Source: Perilla frutescens (lineage: Eukaryota > Streptophyta > Magnoliopsida > Lamiales > Lamiaceae). From it: a DNA stretch of 64,000 nt. The translations under genes and the position numbers were made by a program. Shown here piece after piece: positions 24,448-34,576 of the stretch (position 1 is its first letter; each line of letters starts with the position of its first letter). The stretch is taken from the NCBI GenBank assembly GCA_026008535.1, contig BRKX01000013.1, positions 57,609,726 to 57,673,725 of the forward strand. Reading direction: 5' to 3'. The notes beneath the pieces are model-generated. The model was not told where the DNA came from, searched no databases, and saw only the letters and a program-made list of their open reading frames with translations.

Positions 24448-24452
24448 AATCC

Positions 24453-24980
24453 AATCATTGATATGTTAGAATTTATAAATTATAATTGAGTTCCAACTCA
24501 TTTTCATTATAACCAAATTATAATTAGCATTCTGCTCTCATACATGTATTCTCTCTAGCTATCATCTTGGTTACAAAAATCATAAAAAATTAAGGATTGG
24601 ATTATTTAGCTGATCTTCAACCAGTAGAAAACCTAAAAATCAATCATATTGACTAAAAATAAAAATTCAGTACTAAAAAATAATTATAAAATATAATTGT
24701 TTGGAATAAACTTTCAATAATAATTGTAAAATTAAATTAAACCAAAATAAATTAATTGAAATTAAAGAAAAACTGATGGAACAGCATGTAGGATAGAAAA
24801 AGTGGGTTCATTAGATGATTTCATTTGACAATCTTTTGTCTTTTACTTATTTCTATTGATGTATTTCTGTGGTATTATATTAATCAAACTTGGAATAATC
24901 ATCCCACCGACAGCTGGTGATCACTGAAACCATTTACTAGACTCATTAACTCCACACCTACTCTACTCTTGCCGTACGTG
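24453..24980. other. Truncated orphan WAKL leader plus dispersed repeat
   Basis: 24,470-24,640 is the right half of the cassette split by the gypsy insertion: 'ccaaattataattagcattc', 'tattctctctagctatcatc', 'gctgatcttcaaccag'. It breaks off before the GTACGT donor and runs into dispersed-family sequence (24,640-24,830). No gene. Confidence 0.6.
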
Positions 24981-24984
24981 ACAG

Positions 24985-25273
24985 TTGACTTGGAAGACTT
25001 TTGAATATATCCCATGCAATTAACTTAATTAATTACAAGGAAAGAATACTATGTTGCAATCCAATCGTTGATAAGTAAGAATTTATAGTTGAGTTACAAC
25101 TCATTTCAGCTATAACCAACTTATAATTAGCATTCTGCTCTCGTAGATATATACATATCTGTATTCTCTCTAGCTATCATCTTGGTTACAAAACTAAGCT
25201 CAAAAATCATAAAAAAGGATTGGATTTTTTAGCTGATCTTCAACCAGCAGCAAAACTAGCTAGGGCGTAGAAG
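24985..25273 (+). promoter_or_regulatory. WAKL-3 promoter and leader exon
   Basis: W-box TTGACT at 24,985-24,990, TATA-like GATATATACATA at about 25,146, CT-rich stretch, leader exon ending AGAAG at 25,273 before GTACGT. Near-identical in layout to the WAKL-2 cassette. Confidence 0.6.
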
Positions 25274-25576
25274 GTACGTGGCTGATTTTTCATAATTAAG
25301 CTGATATGGTGTGATTTTTTCATTTAGATTATGTACATGATGAATGATGATGTATTGACGTGTATAGAATTTTCGTATACGTTTTCAATTCTTTTTGCAG
25401 TTGTTCTTTAATCATATAACATCAACATGTGCATTTTGTATTTAAAGGCTCGATCGTATTTTACTTTTATATCGAGTAAAATTATGAAATCTTCATGTTC
25501 AACGCGAGATCGAATATATGTTAATAATATTCCAATGTTCTTTTATTAATTCTAGCGTGAACTTTCTACAAATTAG
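25274..25576 (+). other. WAKL-3 leader intron (predicted)
   Basis: GTACGT donor to 'ttctacaaattag' acceptor, 303 bp. The ATG follows 16 bases downstream. Confidence 0.6.
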
Positions 25577-25591
25577 CAATTGGAAGGAAGA

Positions 25592-28006
25592 ATGAAGTCG
25601 TCCATAATGCTCCATGTGTTTTCCACCCTATGCTTTGCCATAACATCAGCTCTTGCAATATCTAGTTTGTCTTTGCCTGGTTGTCAAGAAAAGTGTGGAA
25701 ATGTCACCATTCCCTATCCCTTCGGAATTGGTTCCAAATGCAGTGCGAATTCCTCCTTCACAGTTATCTGTAGAAATTCGACAACACCATTCTTGAGCAG
25801 CATCAACATGGAAGCACTACATATTTCTCTCTTCGGTACGGTCAAAGTAAAGCAGCCTGTATCGCCCATGAATTGCTCTGCTAATCAGAGTACAGCACAT
25901 CTGCCTCTATCCATAAAGGGCAGTCCGTTTACCATCTCAGCACGCTACAACACATTGGCCGTATTCGGATGCAAGAATTCAATTTGGTTGCGTGCTGATA
26001 AGACCACTGATGTAGGAGGATGCACGGCCATGTGTGATGATAGATCCTCATAAAGCAGTTGCAATGGCGTGAACTGCTGTCAGACAACACTTCCACCACG
26101 ACTCAAGGAGCTTCAGTTTACTTACAAAACCAACCAAGCTAATTATAATAATAATAGCTTCTGTGGTTATGTTTTCCCTGTTGATAAGGCATCATTTAAA
26201 AAGGATTACAAAAGTTATAAAGGCCTTCTTCATAATAGGTCGAATCCTTTAGATCGAGAAATTGCATTTGCACCGTTAGTGCTTGAGTGGGAATTCGGTG
26301 AATTGAAAGGTTACACTAATGATGTTTGCACATATTCTGATGATTATTGCCTCTCATATCCTGATGATTCTGGCAACAGATATCCTACAAATAATGCACA
26401 TAATGCAGCTTGTGAGCAGAAACATTTTGATGATGCTTGCCACCTATATCCTATTTATTATGGCTGCCAATCACCATCTGATGGTGATATATATTCATAT
26501 AGTCGGATGTATTACGCTTCCAGTACTGCATATTATCATAGATCAAGTGTTTATGTATATTTGAGGATGCATAATGCAGATATACTTGGTTCTGTATCTT
26601 CGACCAAGTACTGCTCTTGCCCCGAAGGTTATGAAGGGAACCCATATCTACCAGAAGGATGCATTGATGTAGACGAATGCAGCGATGTACTCAATGTATG
26701 CGAATCATGGTCTTGTACCAACGTGAAAGGGAGTTATAGATGTCATGATCGAAATGGAAAAAGGAGAACTCGTGTGAAAATATCACTCATCAGTATTGGC
26801 AGTGGGATTGGCGCTATAATTCTGCTCCTCGTAGCATGGAAGTCCACAAAAGCTATTAGAAAAAGAATCAAGGCCAATCGCAGGTGCAAGTTTTTTAAGC
26901 GAAATGGAGGATTGTTGTTGGAACAACAGTTGTCTGCAACTGATAATGGCCTTGAGAAGGCCAAGTTGTACAGTTCAAAAGAGTTGACACAAGCTACTGA
27001 TAACTTCAATGAAAACCGTATACTAGGTCGTGGTGGCCAAGGTACCGTCTACAAGGGAATGTTGATAGATGGAAGGATTGTGGCAGTGAAGAAGTCTAAA
27101 AAGGTAGAGGAAGGTGATCTTGAATCCTTCATAAATGAGGTCGTTATTCTATCACAAGTGAACCACAGGAATGTAGTTAAGTTATTGGGATGCTGCCTCG
27201 AGACTGAAGTTCCTCTTCTCGTCTACGAGTTTGTTCCTAATGGCACACTTCTCCACCAAATCCACGAGCCTAATGAGGAATTCCCATTAACTTGGGAGAT
27301 GCGTGTGAGAATTGCAAGAGAAGTAGCAGGTGCACTTGCTTACTTACACTCCTCTGCATCTGCACCCATCTATCATCGGGATATCAAGTCAACGAACATA
27401 CTTTTGGATGATAAGTATCGGGCCAAAATTTCAGATTTCGGGACATCCAGATCAATTGCTATTGATCAAACTCACCTAACTACACGAGTACTGGGAACCT
27501 TCGGCTACTTTGATCCAGAATACTTCAAATCAAGCCAGTTTACTGACAAGAGCGATGTCTACAGTTTTGGAGTGGTTATGGTGGAGCTGTTAACTGGGGA
27601 GAAAGCAATATCATCACTGAGATTAGAATTAGGGAGGAATTTAGCTACACATTTTGTGCACTCAATCGAAGAAGATCAATTGTTTGATATTGTCGATGCA
27701 AGGGTCCTGAGAGAAGGGAAGAGGGAAGAAATTGAGCGTGTAGCTGAACTTGCTAGAAGATGTCTGCATTTTAGCGGGAAGAGAAGGCCAACGATGAAGG
27801 AAGTTGCAGCCGAGTTGGAAGCAATTCAAGAGGTCGAAGAATGCTCTAATGTTGTGCAAAACTGTGATGGCAGCGGCACAGAGTGTCATTCTATTGAGAT
27901 TGCTCATGAGTCTCATGACTTCTCTTCCACCTCGGAGAGCATGTATTTCGACTCCATCACCCCATTTTCACCGGAAGCTGATCATCCATTGCTTGGTGAG
28001 CCCTAA
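25592..28006 (+). pseudogene. WAKL-3: WAK-like gene with an in-frame nonsense codon at codon 154
   Basis: One continuous frame of 804 codons from ATG 25,592 (MKSS) to 28,006, interrupted only by TAA at 26,051-26,053, where the WAKL-4 paralogue has GAA. Layout: signal peptide, GUB_WAK-type region (QEKCGNVTIPYPFGIG), variable Tyr-rich segment that is longer than in WAKL-2 and -5, EGF-like module (DVDEC), membrane helix, and a complete kinase (GRGGQGTV, VAVKK, HRDIKSTN, DFG). Everything after the stop is well conserved, so the stop is recent, is read through, or is an allele or assembly difference. Translation as written gives a 153-aa secreted ectodomain fragment. Downstream initiation could in principle give kinase-containing products, but no favourable start is seen. 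Confidence 0.88.
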
Positions 28007-28653
28007 ATAACAGTGCATGCTTTCAACTTAATCCATCAGATCAATGGGAAATCTTAAGCACTACTTTCATTCTGATCTGCTTTGGTTTGAATAATTTTTT
28101 TAAATCATCCTACTTCTTCTTGCAATGTGTAGATGTGTTAATATTGTTATGGTTTTGATCTTGGATTGTTGCAAGTGTTGGGAGTGTATGTTTTGTATTC
28201 AGTGTGTTAGTATTCTTAGACTTTGATATGTTGAAGTTTAATGCTTCTTGGTTGGTAATTATGTGTTGACAAATATAGTTGGAATTCGAAGTTAAAATAT
28301 ATATACATATATGCTTAATATTCCAAAATCAAATTGAGGACATGAATCATGATGACAAAGATTTTCACTAACCGATAAATATTGGGATTAAAATGATAAA
28401 ACCTCTTGAAAGTTCATGAACTTCGCAATAGTCTGCAAGTTCCAAACCTGGTACAGAGTATTAACATAGCATCTCTACAGCAGAGGGAGCAATGAGTCAT
28501 TTGCAGCGTTAATCGCGGTATTAGTATTTACATACGGGAAAGGTGTAAACACTAACACAACACAACTAAAAGAACGCATAACCTAGATATAGCCCAAGCT
28601 AAATACCTCAAGAGGTTTGATAGAAGACTTTCATGATCATATACAATCACAGG
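28007..28653 (+). repeat. Duplicated flank: WAKL 3'UTR plus copied MAF1 3'UTR
   Basis: Third relic copy of the segment that at 43,059-43,656 joins WAKL-5 to MAF1. Homology ends at CACAGG near 28,653. Confidence 0.8.
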
Positions 28654-28840
28654 AAAATAAAAGTGGTTGCGGGCCTTGCACCAGAACCCAACTTAACAGA
28701 AAATAACCCAATAATAAATAATAGATTGATACTAAATAAATAAATAAATAATAACTAAATCAATTAACCCGCACGGCCCTGCGTGCATACGCCTACAAAT
28801 TAGGCCTATCAGTTTATGTTGCAATGGTCTTGATTTTAGA

Positions 28841-28940
28841 GTGTTGTAATTGTTTGCTGCTTATGTTTTTTATTCAGTTCAATGTGTTTATATTGCAAGA
28901 ATTTAATATGTTGAATGTTTTTTCTTCGTGTTGGTTGTGA
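28841..28940 (+). repeat. Relic of a WAKL-4-type 3'UTR
   Basis: Same ordered phrases as at 14,691-14,790 and after the WAKL-4 stop (36,930-37,020). Confidence 0.65.
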
Positions 28941-31900
28941 TTATGTGTAGGTTGTTTAACCAAACTAGGTTACCATTCTCATGCATACTTTTACTGCTTT
29001 TGTTTAATTATCTATTCTTGGTTTCGTTTCAGTCACTATAAAGAACACATGTATGCAGTAAACTGGAAACATGCATGCACACGGATAAGTAATTAATTTT
29101 CAATATTTATATATAGTTAAAATTTGCATAAGAAACTACATATAAAATATGACCCCGTTAAAATAGATGAAACTTTTATGTTATACACATACACACACGA
29201 AGTATATTATTCTTTTTTTTTATTTTAGAGATAAATATTTCAGATTTATATACAATACAATATAAAGGAAAAATTATAAAAAAAAACCACCAAAAATAAT
29301 ATTCGTACATCATATATAATGAGGTGGAAATAGAAATCAATCTCGATTTACAAATGACTGGTTGGGAGTTCAAAAATGACTTGTCGGGAGTTTCATTATC
29401 TTTAGAAATTGAGAACTAATATAAACTCTTAGAAGCAAGATTTAAACAATGACTTTCTTGTCAATCTATAGTAGTGAAGTTAAAAAAATGTGACCATAAT
29501 AAATAATTTTTGAGTAGATTAGTAGGTTTTAAAAAAAAAAATTATTAGAGAATCTCTAGAAAACTTACGAGCAATTATTAATATGTACAGAAAATAAAGA
29601 ATGGAAAAAAAATATATTAGAGAACTCTTAATTTGTTTTGTATTTAATTTTTAAAATAGTACAATAAATGCAAATAAAAATAAACTATTACATGTCCAAT
29701 TAAATTGGATTACTAAAATCTACATTCTAATTAATTGTATCATTTTGTATATGATATTATAAAATTATTATTATACAATTTATTCTAAACTAATTTTTTT
29801 CCTAATATGTAGTTGGAATAGTGAGTAACAAATTTGTAGTTTCTAATTTGAATTATTATATAAATGTTTTTGATATATATGTTGAAAATTTGTAGAAAAA
29901 CATAATTTACATCAACACTTGATGTGTTCTTTCTAATATTAATTATTGAAAATAATAGAGTTTAGAGATATATTCATTTACATATCTACGACTCCTATAT
30001 TCACGCTATAAAATGTACACCTATTATATTTATAGCTCTATATTATTTTCCAGAATTACAATGATAGAAAATAAATCGATATTGCATTTATTTTAAGTTC
30101 AATTAAAAAGTATGTAACAATATAATGAATTCGATGTTTAATGTTTTCTACGTTATTGCAGAATTTGTTCAGCCAGATAAAACAATTATAATGATGAATA
30201 ACTCTTTAATAAATTTTACTTTTGTGCATGTAAATAGGTCATTAATTACATAGATGATTTATAGTAATTAATCAAAACACAAAATTAAATTAATTCAAAT
30301 TGTATTTTAATAAGTAATTTGGTTTAACAATTGTGGGCTCGAATGAATATTTATAAACCTACTTGGTTATGTTTGATAAATTAATTATGTATCATATAAT
30401 TCTACGTACGATAAGTCTACAATCGATCATTCTTCAAGTCATAAAAAAACGGTATATTATTTTATACAATATTCATCAAGTTTTTTTTTATTTAATCAAC
30501 CGACTAATATTCATGATCTATAATTGTTCCTAATTGTGATTAACCATTTTGAATCATGACATAGGAATGAGATTTGTTATATCCTAGAGATATAAAACTA
30601 TGTAAAAAGTCTGTCACAACTTTAAACATATAAGTAATAATGTATAGTATTTTTTATTTATGTCGATCTTGTTTGCTAATTAATCTAAAATTTGATATAA
30701 ATTAATTAGAATCGTAATAATATTTTAATAATATATTATTCTCATAGATTAGTTAGGAGTATAATAGTAATATATTAATATATTACATTATCTAGATTAA
30801 TTAGAATTGTAATAGTATTATAATAATATATATTAGATAATTACATTATTGCCCGTAAATAAAATAAAAATATATGGTTATAATAGGTAAACCCAAAATA
30901 AGATAAACCATTTTTTATATTAGTATAGATTAGACAATTATTTATTCTTTTAAATATACATGACATAAATCTAATGAATGGAATGTAAGGTGGAACATCA
31001 AATTGGAATGGAGAATCTCGTCTGCTATTTTGGTTGTTCCTCACATGTCATCCGCATCGGATTATTTTTTTTGACACAATTTAATCATATTTTTCAATTT
31101 CAATGCTAGAGAAATCTGATCATCTAGCCCACTCTTATACCTCACTATCAAATTCATTATTACAATAATGATTATTATAAAAATAAAAAAATTATTATTA
31201 TATAGCCAATCATCATCAACATTTATTACTAAGAATTGAAACTTGAAGAAATTATACACCCTAACTTGCTACGCTACTCTTTTTTTCACCGATGAAATCC
31301 TTTAGTCCAATTTCTCTATCTCATTTATTTTGTATCACTATCAAATTTAATATTTTAAGAATATTTATTATAAAAATAAAATTTTTTTATAGTATAACCA
31401 ATATTAATTAACATTTATCGCAAATAATTTAAATTCTAAAAAAATTATATACCCTAATCTTGAAATTGTCAAACCTAAAAATCAAGGCAAACACTTGCAT
31501 GCATCATGATGCAAATAACACTATATGAGACGGGTAAGTCAAACCCGCTTTTGACCCAGTCAACGCGGGTCAACCCGCACTTTGACCCGTTCAAACGCGG
31601 GTCAACCCATAAAAAAAAATTGTCCAAAGTGAGTACCAACCTTCCTATTAAAAAGTATCACAAAACATTCGAAAAGTACCATCTATATCATTAAAAAGTA
31701 AGGGGTCTGCTAGTTATTTTATATAAGTTTATTTAGTTCAAATTCTGATTTTTTTTTTTTCAGTTTTTATATTGTATGTGTTGAGATTAATCTAAAATAA
31801 TCATCATTCCAAGAATTTACAAAGGAAAGCAAAACACGAGTTCGATAAAATAAAAAGTACCATGTGGTAAGCAGAAAAGTATCAAGTACGATAAAGAAAT

Positions 31901-32340
31901 GTATCAACATGAGATTAATACCATGTATCAAAAAAAAATTAAAAAATCACAAAAAAAAAATGGGCGCCACGTGGCCGCCTGAAATAGGCGGAAATAACCG
32001 CTGTTGCACGCAAGTCCACCTCAAAAATCAATTATATTAACTAAAAATACAAATTAAATAATAAAAAAATAATTATAAACTATAATTGTGTGGAATTAAC
32101 CTTATATAATAATCGTACAATTAAATTAAGTCAAAAGAAATTAATTGAAATTAAAGAAAAACTAATAAAATTTCTAATGGGACACCATGTAGGAGAGAGA
32201 AAGTGAATTAGATGATATCAATTCACAATCTTGGGTCTTTTAATTTATTTTTATTGATGTATTAATCAAACTTGGAATAATCAGCCCACCGGCCGACAGA
32301 TGGTGACTGAAACCAGTTACCAGACTCCATTAACTCCAAA
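28941..32340. repeat. Intergenic block, copy 2 (paralogous to 14,791-18,122)
   Basis: Collinear with copy 1 apart from small indels and the 537-bp insertion at 31,486-32,022. AT-rich. No gene seen. The short frames in both copies do not correspond to any recognisable protein. Confidence 0.65.
31486..32022. mobile_element. MULE-like non-autonomous insertion, 9-bp TSD
   Basis: 537 bp between direct repeats AAAAATCAA (31,477-31,485 and 32,023-32,031). The paralogous block at about 17,315 has a single AAAAATCAA and no insertion. The ends share CACTTGCATGCA / GACTTGCGTGCA as inverted repeats. The interior has several GGGTCAACCCG-type units (31,567-31,612). A 9-bp duplication is typical of Mutator-like transposons. 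Confidence 0.8.
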
Positions 32341-32344
32341 CTTA

Positions 32345-32656
32345 CTATTGCCGACGTGACGCTGACTTGGAAGACTTTTGAATATAGCCCATGCATCTTA
32401 ATTAATTAATTAGTAGGAAAGAATAATCTGTTGCAAACTTGCAATTCAATCATTGATATGTTAGAATTTATAGTTGAGTTCCAACTCATTTTCTTATAAC
32501 CAAATTATAATTAGCATTCTGCTCTCATATATACATATCTGTATTCTCTCTAGCTATCATCTTGGTTACAAATATAGGCTAAAAAATCATAAAAAATTAA
32601 GGATTGGATTATTTAGCTGATCTTCAACCAGCAGCAAACCTATGCCGGCGTAGAAG
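32345..32656 (+). promoter_or_regulatory. WAKL-4 promoter and leader exon, W-box damaged
   Basis: Same cassette as in WAKL-2 and -3 (TATA-like CATATATACATA near 32,526, CT-rich stretch, leader exon ending TAGAAG|GTACGT at 32,656). However, the conserved CGTTGACTTGG is changed to CGCTGACTTGG, so the TTGAC core is lost, and 'gccgtacgtgac' is shortened to 'gccgacgtgac'. Confidence 0.6.
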
Positions 32657-32863
32657 GTACGTACGTACGTGGCTGATTTTTCATAATTAAGTTGAGATTA
32701 ATTTCCATCTGAATTGCTTGGAGTGGTTTGATATATATAGTGTGATTTTTTCATAAATTATGCACATGATGAATGATGATGTGTATATGATTTTCGTATA
32801 CATTTTCACATAACATCAACCTATGTGCATGTTGTATTTGAAGGCTCGACCGTATTTTAATTT

Positions 32864-33432
32864 GTGACAATATGGCTTCTTGGCCACTTAAAAATTTAAA
32901 AAACTTTTTTTAACCACTAAAATTTAAATATTAATTTTTTAACCAAATTTACTATAATACCCTTATTTGTTTAAAAAAACAAAGATAAAAGAAAATTATT
33001 TAATTTTCTCTCTCTCAAGAAACTATCCCTCTCCGATGACGGCTTTTCGCCGCCCCCTTTTCTCTCCTTTTTCTGCTGCACTTGGCTAGACTCATGGAGT
33101 CCGATCATCGTCGGAGTTCAGTTTTTATCTAAACTTGGTTACTCATGTAGCTTAATCGGCTTTGTCGAACTCCATCGAGAAGATGTCCCGGAGACATGGG
33201 GAGGAGGAATTGATGAGGTGGGTTGGAGGTTTGGATGAAGACGATCAAGAGTAGAGAGAGAATGTACAGGTTCATACTTTTATGTTTTGTTTTCTAATTT
33301 TTTTATACTTTTTTTTTAATTTTTTTAACTAAGGGTATTTTAGTCCAAAGTGACTAAAATATATAGTTTTAAAGTTTAGTGGCTAAAATAAGTTATCTAA
33401 AATTTTAACTGGCCAAAAAAAAAAGTTGACTC
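32864..33432. mobile_element. MULE-like element X in the WAKL-4 leader intron
   Basis: 569 bp. Flanking 9-mers TTTTAATTT and TTTTGATTT differ by one base; WAKL-5 shows the undisturbed 'ttttaattttatatcgag'. The ends are inverted repeats: TTGGCCACTTAAAAATTTA on the left, TTGGCCAGTTAAAATTTTA as the complement of the right end. The GC-richer interior (33,010-33,260) could hold a captured gene fragment. No full ORF. Confidence 0.75.
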
Positions 33433-33443
33433 TTTTGATTTTA

Positions 33444-34434
33444 GGGTTAAGGGCCAAATAGGCCCCTGGACTATTTGGGGGAGAACAGATAGGCCACTGA
33501 ACATTTTTTTGTCTCAATTGGGCCCCTGAACTTTTATTGAGGGCTCAATCAAGCCTCTCCGTCACACCCCTCACTAACGTCCGTTAGTGTTGATTCAAAA
33601 CGACGTCGTTTTAATCAAAATGACGTCGTTTTGATCCTTAAATTTTTTTTATTTCTCTCTCTCTCTCCTCTCTGTCTCTCTCCTCTCTCACCTCTTCAAC
33701 CTTCAATCTTCCGCCGTCGGCCATCTCAGGGCCTAGTCGGACTTCTGCCGACCCCGCCTCATCGTATCCGGCATCGTCTCCCTCTTCGCCGGCTTCTGCC
33801 TCGACCCGACCACCCCCAGCAGCCCCCTGTCCGGCTGCTATTGTATCTCACCAATCCCGGCCGCCGATTGTTTTTGGGTCGGGTTTTCCGGCGGCCGTTC
33901 TCCCTCCTCTTTCTTCCATATCTGCTTCGAGCTCCCCCCACTCTGTCCCCATCTCCATGGGCCTCCTCCATCCCTCAGAGTTGATCCGCAGCCATCACTT
34001 TTTCTTCCCTCTCCAAAACAGCCGCAAGCCGCACTTAATCCCCAAATGTCAAAACTTCCCCCTCTCTCTTCTTTATATGCTCCATGCTCTCCATCCCTCT
34101 CACCTCATCAATTTGGGTCTGCTCCATCATCAAATACAAGGCAGCAGACATCTCTTCATCCTTCTTCCAACCTGCCTTCATCGATCGAGAGAGAGGAGAG
34201 GAAGAGAGCAGAGAGAGAAATAAAAAAAAAAAATAATTTCAGGATCAAAATGACGTCGTTTTGATTAAAACGACGTCGTTTTGAATCAACCCTAACGGAC
34301 GTTAGTGAGGGGTGTGACGGAGGGACTTGACTGAGCCCTCAATAAAAGTTCAGGGGCCCAATTGAGACAAAAAAAAGTTCGGTGGTCTATCTGTTCTCCC
34401 CCAAATAGTCCAGGGCCTATTTGGCCCTTAACCC
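33444..34434. mobile_element. MULE-like element with about 195-bp terminal inverted repeats in the WAKL-4 leader intron
   Basis: 991 bp with a perfect 9-bp duplication TTGATTTTA (33,435-33,443 and 34,435-34,443). The left arm 33,444-33,639 and right arm 34,241-34,434 are near-perfect inverted repeats (GGGTTAAGGGCCAAATAGGC at the outer end, AAATGACGTCGTTTTGATCC at the inner end). The interior (33,640-34,240) is CT- and GC-rich with a 117-codon frame of low-complexity Pro/Arg/Leu composition, possibly a captured gene fragment. It lies next to element X and partly shares its target site. Confidence 0.9.
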
Positions 34435-34576
34435 TTGATTTTATATCGAATGAATGAATTCTTCATGTTCAACACGAGATCGAATATATTTTAATAATAT
34501 TCCATTGTTCTTTTATTAATTTAGTGGCCTAATTCTATTCTACGAACTTTCTACAAATTAGCAATTGGAAGGAAGA

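Larger units (their letters stand above)
32657..34561 (+). other. WAKL-4 leader intron (predicted), enlarged by two transposons
   Basis: Donor GTACGT at 32,657, acceptor 'ttctacaaattag' ending at 34,561. It is 1,905 bp, against about 300-370 bp in the other copies. The difference is explained by the insertions at 32,864-33,432 and 33,444-34,434. Confidence 0.6.

Noticed and set aside
26069..28006. Reading the WAKL-3 downstream frame as a separate kinase-only gene
   Set aside because: It is the same frame as the upstream ectodomain, separated by one nonsense codon, and the frame would have to start at GTG without any promoter.
33631..33984. 117-codon frame in the MULE-like element
   Set aside because: Low-complexity Pro/Leu/Arg composition from a CT-rich tract. 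Kept only as possible captured DNA, not as a gene.
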